This document shows, in pieces, positions 8,283-14,402 of a stretch of 22,572 bases of DNA. The first letter of the stretch is position 1. Every line of letters begins with the position of its first letter. This DNA comes from an uncultured Eisenbergiella sp. Lineage in GTDB: Bacteria > Bacillota > Clostridia > Lachnospirales > Lachnospiraceae. The stretch is from positions 1 through 22,572 of the forward strand of contig CAJUEL010000062.1 of assembly GCA_910585455.1 (NCBI GenBank), written 5' to 3'. The notes under the pieces were generated by a model that ran no database searches, had not been told where the DNA came from, and saw only the letters and a list, made by a program, of their open reading frames with translations. The translations under genes and the position numbers were made by a program.

Positions 8283-9065
8283 TCAAAGCTCCACACCCTT
8301 CCCGTAAACCGGCTTCACCACCGGGATTTCGGGATGCCGTTCATCCATGCGTTTCTTAAAGCCGCGGGTATCCGCCGTATCGGACACCGGCGGGAAGGCA
8401 TCGTCAAAATGATCCAGCAATATCCGCTTCGGCAAAAGCCGGTCCACCACATCCATGGCTTCCTGTTCCAGATTTTTGCTGCCCTGATATGGCAAAATCA
8501 GAAGGTCCGCCCCCGTCGGATAGGAAATCCCTTCCTGCAATCCCAGGCTTCCCATCACCAGCACAGTCTTTCCCTCCGCCTGTACCTCGTACAACAGCGT
8601 TTGTCCCCCTTCCGGAAATTTCGGATGCAGATATGCCAGCGCCAGCAGGTTTCTGCCATATCGAAACGTCCGCAGAGAAAACAGCTTCTTCATGCGCATC
8701 CCGATTCCCGGTCTGGCATGCCTGCCCTCCCGGACCAGAAAGCGCATATTCCCAATCTGGAACCGGGTTCCCGGCTCCACCTGCACCACATTGCTCATGT
8801 CCCCCACCAGCTTTGACAGCGTTTTTGCCGCCATGCTGCCGCAGAACACCGTCGCCTCTCCGATGCCTTCCTCCTCCAGAAATTCCGGTGCCTCCATCAG
8901 GTGGTCCAGATGTCCGTGGGTGATGCAGATCGCGTCCTCCTTTGCAAACTCCTCAATGCAGTTCGGATTCTCGCCGCCGATCAGCTGTACAAAGGGATCA
9001 AATAAAACGCTTTCCCCTGCCGCCTCTATTCTGATGCTCGCCGTTCCCAGCCATGTAATCTTCAT
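8283..9065 (-). CDS. MBL-fold metal-dependent hydrolase (UlaG-like)
   Basis: This is a predicted cytoplasmic metallo-beta-lactamase-fold hydrolase of 260 residues. It starts MKITWLGTASIRIEAAG, the first strand of the fold. The metal motif HxHxDH is seen as THGHLDH (His50, His52, Asp54, His55). A further His (EGRHARPG) and a late DHFDDAF segment supply other expected ligands. Where many relatives have a bridging Asp in a GD[TS]G-type turn, this protein reads VMGSLGL, so one metal ligand may be missing or replaced. The start at 9065 has GGAGG five bases upstream. Earlier in-frame starts would add about 30 residues unlike the family. It is the first gene of the operon with MATE and acyltransferase. 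Substrate is unknown. Confidence 0.88.
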   Translation of the reverse strand: MKITWLGTASIRIEAAGESVLFDPFVQLIGGENPNCIEEFAKEDAICITHGHLDHLMEAPEFLEEEGIGEATVFCGSMAAKTLSKLVGDMSNVVQVEPGTRFQIGNMRFLVREGRHARPGIGMRMKKLFSLRTFRYGRNLLALAYLHPKFPEGGQTLLYEVQAEGKTVLVMGSLGLQEGISYPTGADLLILPYQGSKNLEQEAMDVVDRLLPKRILLDHFDDAFPPVSDTADTRGFKKRMDERHPEIPVVKPVYGKGVEL

Positions 9066-9079
9066 AAAAACCTCCATGT

Positions 9080-9094
9080 CGCCGCTTTGCGGCG
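9080..9094 (-). promoter_or_regulatory. 5'-UTR hairpin before the MBL gene SD
   Basis: CGCCGC-TTT-GCGGCG is a perfect 6-bp stem with a 3-nt loop ending 5 bases before the GGAGG of the MBL-fold gene. It could protect or modulate the ribosome binding site of the operon. Function is inferred. Confidence 0.4.
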
Positions 9095-9156
9095 CATTTA
9101 TCCTTTCGGCTACGGGCAAAACCGGACCTTGTATGCGCATTCCCGCCGTCTGCAAC

Positions 9157-9186
9157 AGTTTACCATACTTTTCCCTGCGGTGTCCA
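9157..9186 (-). promoter_or_regulatory. Candidate sigma-A promoter for MBL-MATE-acyltransferase operon
   Basis: On the minus strand, TGGACA (9181-9186) and TAAACT (9157-9162) are 18 bp apart. Transcription would start near 9150, about 85 nt before the MBL start, with the hairpin at 9080-9094 in the leader. Confidence 0.5.
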
Positions 9187-9236
9187 TTTTTTTCAAAAGA
9201 AGTGCAAAAACTATCACTGTCACAATTTGTTGCGTT

Positions 9237-9482
9237 TCATCCTATGGCTTTTTCAAATTCTTCTATGCTTTTCACCCTGGCGGCAAGCTTCAGCCATCTT
9301 TTCAGCACAGTCTCATCCTTCTGTCCGGCAACTTTGTCCGACAGCGCCTCTGTCACATCCCCCATATCTCTCAGAAAGTCAAGAATGTCCTCTGCTCTTC
9401 CTTCCGCTCTTCCCAGTACCTTTCCGTCTTCAATAAAAAGCTGTGTCAGAAAATCCGTTGCGACAAATTCTTTTAAATGCAT
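9237..9482 (-). CDS. C-terminal part of a split Rpn-like protein
   Basis: The 81-residue product begins MHLKEFVATDFLTQLFIEDG. It matches, from family memory, the C-terminal tail of Rpn-like (recombination-promoting nuclease/putative transposase) proteins of Lachnospiraceae: a short helix, an acidic-Gly segment (GKVLGRAEGRAED), then LKRWLKLAARVKSIEEFE. It has no nuclease motif. Its start codon is preceded by AAGGGG at 7 bases, and that SD belongs to the inserted 61-bp hairpin repeat. The preceding reading frame (9430-10194) holds the N-terminal part in another frame. I infer that one gene was split by the repeat and that this half may still be translated on its own. A longer start at 9518 would translate the repeat and is rejected. 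Confidence 0.6.
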   Translation of the reverse strand: MHLKEFVATDFLTQLFIEDGKVLGRAEGRAEDILDFLRDMGDVTEALSDKVAGQKDETVLKRWLKLAARVKSIEEFEKAIG

Positions 9483-10194
9483 TTTTACACCCCTTGCGCG
9501 CTTCAGCGCGCATACCACTCAATAGTTTGAAAGAAGCTTTCAAACTTTCCTCCTGTGTCAAAAATTTGCAGGAAATAACATAGAGCACAGCCTGCATTCG
9601 CTCCATATCCTCCCGATCGATATGGGGATAGTTCTTCTTCAAGAGCGCAAAGCCCTGTTTTGCCCGTTCCATTTGCGACATTTTGCCGTCCATCAATGGC
9701 GCCAGCACTACCGGCACCAGATCCTTTTTTCGCATCCCGGCATCTGTTTTATCCTGCAATCGCCAAAACAACTGTTCCACATTCTGATCCTTCAGCCGGA
9801 TGATCCGGATACGATAGGAATTAATCCCCTCCCGCAGGCAGGACATGGGATTTTTTACCTTTGCACTACATACCACATAGGTAATTACCGGAACCTCATG
9901 CGCCTGGCTCGTAACGGCGTCATATGCCCGAAAACGTCTCAGATCCTTTTTGGAAATGCGGTCACTCTCAAACTCAAAGTGATACCAGTCTCCGCTATCC
10001 ATCAGGTAATTAAAGTCCTCATTCATCCTCTTTAGCTCCAGATGCACATATTCGGTCGGTTCTGCACGCCTTGCTTTCCTGTAGATTCCGAAATACCGAA
10101 GCAATTCTGAGCCAAAAAACTGAATCGCAAATTTAGATGCCAGATCCTCCGCGTGAACTGTCTGCCCGTTTTTTTCCATTTCCATTTTTAGCAT
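9430..10194 (-). CDS. Rpn-like PD-(D/E)XK protein, 3' end disrupted
   Basis: This resembles the Rpn-like group of mobile PD-(D/E)XK nuclease proteins. Visible features are a Leu-rich N-terminal region, the WYHFEFESD segment typical of the nuclease core (Glu-x-Glu), a helix DLRRFRAYDA, a VPVITYVVCSA strand, and a late helix ERMQAVLYVISCKFLTQEE that in relatives leads into the C-terminal tail. After TQEE the frame runs into the 61-bp repeat and is out of frame with the true tail, which continues at 9482. The last roughly 40 residues are therefore not native. The start is uncertain: ATG at 10194 is used, a GTG at 10227 has an SD too close, and ATGs a few codons later are possible. The 95-bp repeat D1 lies 137 bp upstream. 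The nuclease assignment is by motif only. Confidence 0.62.
   Translation of the reverse strand: MLKMEMEKNGQTVHAEDLASKFAIQFFGSELLRYFGIYRKARRAEPTEYVHLELKRMNEDFNYLMDSGDWYHFEFESDRISKKDLRRFRAYDAVTSQAHEVPVITYVVCSAKVKNPMSCLREGINSYRIRIIRLKDQNVEQLFWRLQDKTDAGMRKKDLVPVVLAPLMDGKMSQMERAKQGFALLKKNYPHIDREDMERMQAVLYVISCKFLTQEESLKASFKLLSGMRAEARKGCKNAFKRICRNGFSDTAFY
9483..9554 (-). repeat. SD-carrying double-hairpin repeat, unit S1
   Basis: Read on the minus strand it contains AGGAGG (9549-9554), a perfect 9-bp hairpin (arms 9525-9533/9537-9545, loop AAG), a conserved spacer like TATTGATTGGT, a perfect 8-bp GC hairpin TGCGCGCT-TC-AGCGCGCA (9495-9512), then AAGGGG and TGTAAAA up to an ATG. The same order recurs at 14008-14072, 14073-14135 and 19911-19985. 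This copy lies inside the Rpn-like gene. Confidence 0.85.
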
Positions 10195-10305
10195 AAACCT
10201 CACTTTCCAGGTTTTGCCGGAAACCACTCCCCCGCCTTTGACGGCAATCTTGTTCGCATCCTTTCCTGCTGTTTTTATTGTAGATCATGGGTTCCTATTC
10301 GGACA

Positions 10306-10330
10306 GGTCTGCGCGTTCACCGCGCAGACC
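10306..10330. other. Perfect 10-bp hairpin next to repeat D1
   Basis: GGTCTGCGCG (10306-10315) pairs with CGCGCAGACC (10321-10330) across TTCAC and directly abuts repeat D1. On the plus strand it is followed by GTAAAAAAAC. The corresponding place next to D2 has no such hairpin. Confidence 0.6.
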
Positions 10331-10425
10331 GTAAAAAAACGTAGTGGCAACAGGCATCCGCCCCATCGCGAAGCGATTTTTATGGGCGGATGCCGTTACT
10401 ATTCAGACGTGTCTGAATAGTAACG
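10331..10425. repeat. 95-bp double-hairpin repeat, copy D1
   Basis: It is identical to 21867-21961 except at 3 positions. The first hairpin pairs GCATCCGCCC with GGGCGGATGC (10354-10393), with a nested ATCGC/GCGAT stem. The second is a perfect 14-bp inverted repeat, GTTACTATTCAGAC and its complement (10395-10408/10411-10424), with only 2 bases between. It lies 137 bp upstream of the Rpn-like gene, in the same relative orientation as D2 to its gene. Confidence 0.9.
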
Positions 10426-10770
10426 GTCATGGCGTACCTTATTCGGGACTAAAAGAGTCTCTCTCTTCGATTATCCCCTCTTTCTATCCAATGCAAAGCC
10501 TTTTACTTTGCTGCTTTTTCTTTTCTGATAGCTGCCTGAACAGGGCATGAAATTTTCAGAAACCAGGCGCTCGATATCGCCGTCACCTCTTTTGCCGGCG
10601 ATACCAGCATTCTGTCTTATTCTCTATGATGCGGAGCGGCTCTCCACTCTCCGCATATGAATTGTCCGGTAGCGGCTTCCTGCATCGCCATTGCCTACAC
10701 CGCTTTTACCATAACACATTTTTCATTCCGGCACAATACCGGATGATAAAATGATTCATTTCTTTATCAT
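10426..10770. other. Gene-free stretch with small hairpins
   Basis: I see no gene. It holds three perfect stems: ATCGCCG/CGGCGAT (10576-10582/10596-10602), ATGCGGAG/CTCCGCAT (10629-10636/10649-10656), and an AT-rich ATGATAAA/TTTATCAT (10743-10750/10763-10770) that touches the left end of palindrome B. A weak GCAAAG/CTTTGC stem followed by T-rich sequence near 10493 could terminate plus-strand transcripts, but no plus-strand gene precedes it. Confidence 0.5.
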
Positions 10771-11085
10771 GGGGTGAACAGAAAGGCCGGGCGGGGCAGA
10801 AGGGACAAGAGGCAGCAGGAAGATGGGCAGGCGGAGGACACAGGCTGTTTCCGGCCGCATTATCCGGAGCGGGAAATTCCACAAAATGACCGGCTATTCC
10901 CAAACGGGACAGGGCGCAAAAAACTCACTGCGTTCAGACAGTTTTGCGCCCTGTCCCAGGAATATCCTGTCATTTTGGGAATTTCTCCGCTCCGGATAAA
11001 AGCGTCAGAAAACAGCCTGTGTCCTCCGCCTGCCCATCTTCCTGCTGCCCCTTGTCCCTTCTGCCCCGCCCGGCCTTTCATCCCC
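10771..11085. repeat. Long palindromic repeat, copy B (inverted relative to A and C)
   Basis: The two arms (10771 to about 10921, and 10942 to 11085) are complementary almost throughout. About 68 bp of the outer arms differ at one position, and the inner stem GGGACAGGGCGCAAAA (10906-10921) pairs perfectly with 10942-10957. The loop carries the conserved tip seen in A and C in reverse orientation. The arm with TTCCACAAAAT is on the left here and on the right in A and C. It lies 139 bp past the FlxA-like stop codon. Confidence 0.9.
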
Positions 11086-11109
11086 ACGAAAAGTAACTAT
11101 CTGATTGAC

Positions 11110-11134
11110 AGTAACAGTTCAGACAACTGTTACT
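11110..11134. other. Perfect 10-bp hairpin, relative of the D-repeat stem
   Basis: AGTAACAGTT (11110-11119) pairs with AACTGTTACT (11125-11134) across CAGAC. On the minus strand it is preceded by GGATGC, as the second hairpin of repeat D2 is, and the centre TCAGAC is shared, so it may be a diverged D-type stem. It lies between palindrome B and the FlxA-like gene. Confidence 0.55.
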
Positions 11135-11223
11135 GCATCCCTCCCTCTGCACTTCATTTCGGTGTGAAAGTTTTAGATTTTCTCAGGCGGCGTCTTTTGG
11201 ACGCTCTGGGAAATCTCTTCACG

Positions 11224-11541
11224 CTATCCGCAGGTATCGATGTAATTTCCCACATCGGACGGTCTTAAAACGGTCTCCGGCTGCCGGGATGCCTCCGGCG
11301 CGGTCTCCTTTTCCTTTTTCTCCTGCCGCTTTAGCTGCTCCAGCTGCCGCTCAATTTTTTCAATTTGCCGCTCCAGTTCCCTTTTTTTCTTTTCATCCCT
11401 GCGCGAAATTGCCTCTTCTCTCTCCCTGCCCAGCTGCGTAAGCTTCTGCTCCAGCGCCTGAATTTTAGCATCCGCACCGGTGCCCTTTTGCGGTTCGTAT
11501 CCGCCTGACGGCCAGCCTGCATTGACAGATGAAATGCCCAT
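11224..11541 (-). CDS. FlxA-like coiled-coil protein
   Basis: This is a small 105-residue protein. It begins MGISSVNAGWPSGGYEPQKG, a Ser/Gly-rich head, followed by a strongly predicted charged coiled coil (about residues 26-85, heptads of Leu/Ile with Glu, Lys, Arg and Gln) and a Pro-rich tail. This layout is that of FlxA-like family proteins common in Lachnospiraceae, whose role is unclear. The assignment is by architecture only. The start at 11541 is fixed by a strong AGGAGGTGAT SD. A possible TTGATT-17-TATCCT promoter at 11561-11589 would leave almost no leader, so it is uncertain. The gene is alone, with palindrome C 110 bp upstream and palindrome B downstream, and has no flagellar neighbours. 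Confidence 0.72.
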   Translation of the reverse strand: MGISSVNAGWPSGGYEPQKGTGADAKIQALEQKLTQLGREREEAISRRDEKKKRELERQIEKIERQLEQLKRQEKKEKETAPEASRQPETVLRPSDVGNYIDTCG

Positions 11542-11651
11542 ATCATCACCTCCTGCATTGAGGATAGGCATTTCTGCCCGAAAAATCAATGGCTTTGTCT
11601 CGAAATGTCCCCTGTCCGTCCTGAAATGTTGCAGCTGCTCAGACAGCAATG

Positions 11652-11993
11652 TCATTCAGTTTGGCGGCGGACAACGGGAACGCAGCGGTGAACCGACAGC
11701 GGGCGCGGGAGAAGGACGGCGGGCAGAAGGGGACATACTGTTTCCGGTCGCTTTATCCGGAGCGGAGAAATTCCCAAAACGGCAGGGGATTCCTGCCACA
11801 GGGCGCAATACTGTCTGAACGAAGTGAGTTTGTTGCGCCCTGTGGCGTTCAGGAATAGCCTGCCATTTTGTGGAATTTCCCGCTCTGGATATCGCGACCG
11901 GAAACAGTATGTCCCCTTCTGCCCGCCGTCCTTCTCCCGCGCCCGCTGTCGGTCCGCCGCTGCGTTCCCGTTGTCCGCTGCCAAACCGAATGA
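11652..11993. repeat. Long palindromic repeat, copy C
   Basis: Two arms of about 155 bp are complementary with few mismatches, including a perfect 59-bp stretch in the outer arm. The inner stem GCCACAGGGCGCAA (11795-11808) pairs with 11833-11846. Both arms carry GCCACAGGG where copies A and B have GGGACAGGG, a paired change. The outer arm sequence differs from that of B. The right end is 18 bp past the GHKL kinase stop codon (12011) and the left end is 110 bp upstream of the FlxA-like start. Confidence 0.92.
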
Positions 11994-12010
11994 TATCGCT
12001 GTCAGCATCG

Positions 12011-13294
12011 TTATGAAAGGTTCAGCAATACATGCAGGCAAAAATATCCGCCCGTTTTTTCTGTCAGCATTGTGCCCTGATATTTTTCCGCCGCCGCTTT
12101 GAGGTTGGAAAGCCCTGTCCCTGCCGGAGGCAGCGGTCCCTCCAGGCAGGGATTTTCAAACGCCAGCATGAAAAAATCTCCCTGCCTCTCCCCGCTGATG
12201 CGGATTACCCGTTCTCCCTCCATTTTCCGACACGCGCTGATTGCATTATCCAGCGCATTTGAAAAAATCACACACCAATCCGGATCTTCTATGCCGCAGG
12301 ACGCAGGCAAAAGCAGTGAAACCTCCGCCAAAATTCCCTTTTCCTTCGCCAGCCCCAGCTTTTCTCCCAGCAGGATATCCACGATCGGATTGCCGGTCTG
12401 ATATGGAAACGCCAGCATCGACGAGGCCGCTCTCAGTTTTTGTAAATAGCGCCTGCCCTCATCAGTTTTTCCGCTGTCAAGCAGGGCGCACACTACGGAC
12501 AAATGATTTTGGATATCATGGCGGAATGCCCTCGTCTGCTCATAACGCGCCTGCGCTTCGGCAATGTATCCCTTTTGCGCCTGTGCTGCCTGCTCAAGGG
12601 ACCGCAGCGCCTCCTGCTGCTCCATACTGCGGTCAAGATGCCGGCAGGCGTATAGCATGCAAAGCAACGCGCCCAGTCCCAGAATCTGCAAAAGCAACAG
12701 CATCGCATGTTTTCCAACCGCCTCCGGTGAAAGGGGAAGCTGCAAAACGCGATAGGCGGTTTGCAAAATATACAGCTGCGCGGCACAGAAAAACATGCCC
12801 GGCGGGAGCAGCACCCCGGCAGAAGCCGTCCGGCCATCCTCTGTAAGCGACAGGAATTTCAGCACGACCGCATAGAGACAAAAACAGATTGTAAATGCCG
12901 CCAGGGTTGCCAGAAAAACCACCGGGTACAACAGCTTTTTCCCGATCAGCTGTGGAAACAATATCGTCTCCATCGAATTGATGATCCCGAAGGAAAGCTG
13001 TGAAATATAGATTGCCAGAAATGTCACCGTCCAGGACACGGACCCGCCGTTTCCCAGCGCAGCATGGCTCATCCCATATAGCGCAAGCGCCTGTGCGCCG
13101 ATGGCCAGCAGCCCGGAAGCGGCGTCGGGAAAGGGCACGAATTGTATGATACCAAGCAGGAAAATGTAAAGAGGAAAATGCCACACTCTCCGTTTTTTTC
13201 CGGTAAGCCGGCTGATAAACAGGATGTGCATCACGCCCTGCCCGATCAAAGACAAAACGGTAAGGCAAACATCAAAAGCGAAAATTGGTTTCAT
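12011..13294 (-). CDS. GHKL-domain sensor histidine kinase (AgrC-like)
   Basis: This is a membrane kinase of the AgrC/ComD-type class, usually sensing a peptide. The 427-residue product has about six hydrophobic segments in the first 215 residues. A linker helix (about 225-250) precedes the phospho-acceptor segment RAFRHDIQNHLS (His259). The GHKL ATPase then follows, with CVIFSNALDNAISAC (N box, near 353) and PAGTGLSNLKAAAEKYQG (G box, near 405). The start at 13294 lies two bases after the stop codon of the regulator gene. AAGGAG inside the regulator's last codons serves as the SD, so the pair is translationally coupled. No AgrB- or AgrD-like gene is in the window, so the signal is unknown. 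Palindrome C follows at 18 bp. Confidence 0.9.
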   Translation of the reverse strand: MKPIFAFDVCLTVLSLIGQGVMHILFISRLTGKKRRVWHFPLYIFLLGIIQFVPFPDAASGLLAIGAQALALYGMSHAALGNGGSVSWTVTFLAIYISQLSFGIINSMETILFPQLIGKKLLYPVVFLATLAAFTICFCLYAVVLKFLSLTEDGRTASAGVLLPPGMFFCAAQLYILQTAYRVLQLPLSPEAVGKHAMLLLLQILGLGALLCMLYACRHLDRSMEQQEALRSLEQAAQAQKGYIAEAQARYEQTRAFRHDIQNHLSVVCALLDSGKTDEGRRYLQKLRAASSMLAFPYQTGNPIVDILLGEKLGLAKEKGILAEVSLLLPASCGIEDPDWCVIFSNALDNAISACRKMEGERVIRISGERQGDFFMLAFENPCLEGPLPPAGTGLSNLKAAAEKYQGTMLTEKTGGYFCLHVLLNLS

Positions 13295-13296
13295 CG

Positions 13297-14007
13297 TTAC
13301 GGTTTCTCCTTCATATAACGCAAAAGAGCCTGCAGCAGGGCCTGCTCCCGCAATCTGGAAACGGGAATCCGATCGCCCTGCGACAATATGACCTGCCCGG
13401 CATTGCTGCCCCGCACATAGGCAAGATTGACGAGATAGCTCCTGTGGCATCTGAAAAAACGCCCGTCCACCCGCCCTGCAAAGGCATCCATTTTTTCGTA
13501 ATATCCGGTCAGCTTCCCATCGCTTTGATGGATATATATTTTTCGCCCCTGCACCTCACAATACACGATCTGGGCCAGGGGAATTACTTCACAGGAGGTT
13601 CCCTGTCGGACAATCACGCTCCTTTGCGTCTGCTGCCTTAACACCCTGACCGCCCTGTCCATCGTCCGCCGAAAGCGGATATCTTCCAGAGGCTTCACCA
13701 GATAATCATATGCCTCCACCGCAAAAGCATCAAATACAAGCTCTTTCAAAACGGTTACAAAGACCAACAGGCTGCGATTTCCGCGTCTGCGCAGCATTCT
13801 GGCGGTTTCCATCCCGTCCGGCTGCTCCATTTGAATATCCAGAAAAATCAGGTCAAAATCACAGTCACTTTCCAAAAGTGACCTTCCGCCGGAAAAGCTG
13901 CTGACACAAAAGGCGGTGATATGCTGTTCTTCCATATATCCCAAAAGCCGCTCCCGGATTTCCCGCACCATCACCGGCTCGTCATCGCAGATTGCAAATT
14001 TCATCAT
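13297..14007 (-). CDS. LytTR-family response regulator (AgrA-like)
   Basis: This is the DNA-binding partner of the GHKL kinase. The 236-residue product has a receiver domain with the acidic pair in ICDDEP, the phospho-acceptor Asp57 in LIFLDIQMEQPDG and Lys105 in YLVKPLED. A LytTR DNA-binding domain covers about 135-230, with the typical FFRCHRSYLVNL and late-strand IPVSRL segments. The start is ATG at 14007, with AAGGGG nine bases upstream; a second ATG follows at 14004. That SD is part of the tandem hairpin repeat (units S2 and S3), so the repeat provides the ribosome binding site of the operon. A longer frame to 14106 merely translates the repeat. A TTGTTC-17-TATTCT promoter lies at 14174-14202. 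Confidence 0.92.
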   Translation of the reverse strand: MMKFAICDDEPVMVREIRERLLGYMEEQHITAFCVSSFSGGRSLLESDCDFDLIFLDIQMEQPDGMETARMLRRRGNRSLLVFVTVLKELVFDAFAVEAYDYLVKPLEDIRFRRTMDRAVRVLRQQTQRSVIVRQGTSCEVIPLAQIVYCEVQGRKIYIHQSDGKLTGYYEKMDAFAGRVDGRFFRCHRSYLVNLAYVRGSNAGQVILSQGDRIPVSRLREQALLQALLRYMKEKP

Positions 14008-14072
14008 TTTTTTATACCCCTTACGCGCTTTCGCGCGTATACCAATCAATAGTTTGGAATTTATTTCCAAAC
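14008..14072 (-). repeat. SD-carrying double-hairpin repeat, unit S2
   Basis: On the minus strand it has an 8-bp hairpin (arms 14052-14059/14065-14072), TATTGATTGGT, a GC hairpin ACGCGC-TTTC-GCGCGT (14023-14038), then AAGGGG and TATAAAAAA up to the LytTR regulator ATG. It is in tandem with unit S3 at a 61-bp period. Confidence 0.85.
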
Positions 14073-14135
14073 ATATACCCCTTACGCGCTTTGGCGCGCA
14101 GACCAATCAATCGCCTGAAAGAAGCTTTCCTCCTC
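14073..14135 (-). repeat. SD-carrying double-hairpin repeat, unit S3
   Basis: This is the upstream member of the tandem pair. On the minus strand it starts with AGGAGGAAAG, has a short degenerate first stem (GAAAG/CTTTC, 14117-14129), GATTGATTGGT, a CGCGC/GCGCG stem (14085-14098), and AAGGGGTATAT leading into S2. TATACCCCTTACGCG occurs at 14013 and again at 14074, exactly 61 bp apart. Confidence 0.8.
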
Positions 14136-14173
14136 CACATATTATGAACTGTTACTCTGCATGCTTTTTTATC

Positions 14174-14202
14174 AGAATAACAAATCTTAGCCCAAAGAAC
14201 AA
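14174..14202 (-). promoter_or_regulatory. Candidate sigma-A promoter for LytTR/GHKL operon
   Basis: On the minus strand, TTGTTC (14197-14202) and TATTCT (14174-14179) are 17 bp apart. The leader of about 160 nt would contain both S3 and S2. Confidence 0.5.
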
Positions 14203-14288
14203 TCCTGCCGTCATGGAATGCCATATTTTTGTAACGAAACGATTCCTGTTCACAGTGCGGCAGGCAGGGCATGCAGGCAAACCGGAAC

Positions 14289-14351
14289 GGGCACTTATCT
14301 TTCAGACAGAAAAAAGATAAGCGCCCCAAACTAAGAAGAATCTGGTATACT
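14289..14351 (+). promoter_or_regulatory. Inverted repeat overlapping the promoter of the HTH-kinase fusion gene
   Basis: GGGC-A-CTTATCTT (14289-14301) pairs with AAGATAAG-C-GCCC (14314-14326), 13 positions with one mismatch and a 12-nt loop. The extended -10 TATACT lies at 14346-14351, so the right arm covers the -35 region (around 14323-14328). No gene reads into this hairpin from either side, so an operator is likelier than a terminator. The HTH domain of the downstream protein is a possible ligand. Confidence 0.5.
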
Positions 14352-14402
14352 AAAGCCTGAGAAATGATTTTTGTATTCCAATACCCGAACGGAGTGATCG
14401 CA

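Noticed and set aside
9483..9518. Longer N-terminus for the Rpn-like tail protein (and similarly for the LytTR regulator at 14008-14106)
   Set aside because: The added residues are translation of the hairpin repeat. The inner ATG has the SD at correct spacing and begins the conserved part.
10331..10425. Repeat D as part of a CRISPR array
   Set aside because: There are only two copies, 11.5 kb apart, with no spacers and no cas genes.
10774..11268. Open frames across palindrome B (and similar ones in A and C) giving related small proteins
   Set aside because: The similarity between them comes from the shared repeat, they occur on both strands of the same palindrome, and they have no ribosome binding sites.
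11652..11993. Palindromes as ordinary intrinsic terminators
   Set aside because: They are far too long (about 155-bp arms), carry a conserved core between loci, and lack a T tract directly after the stem. A termination role is possible but does not explain them.
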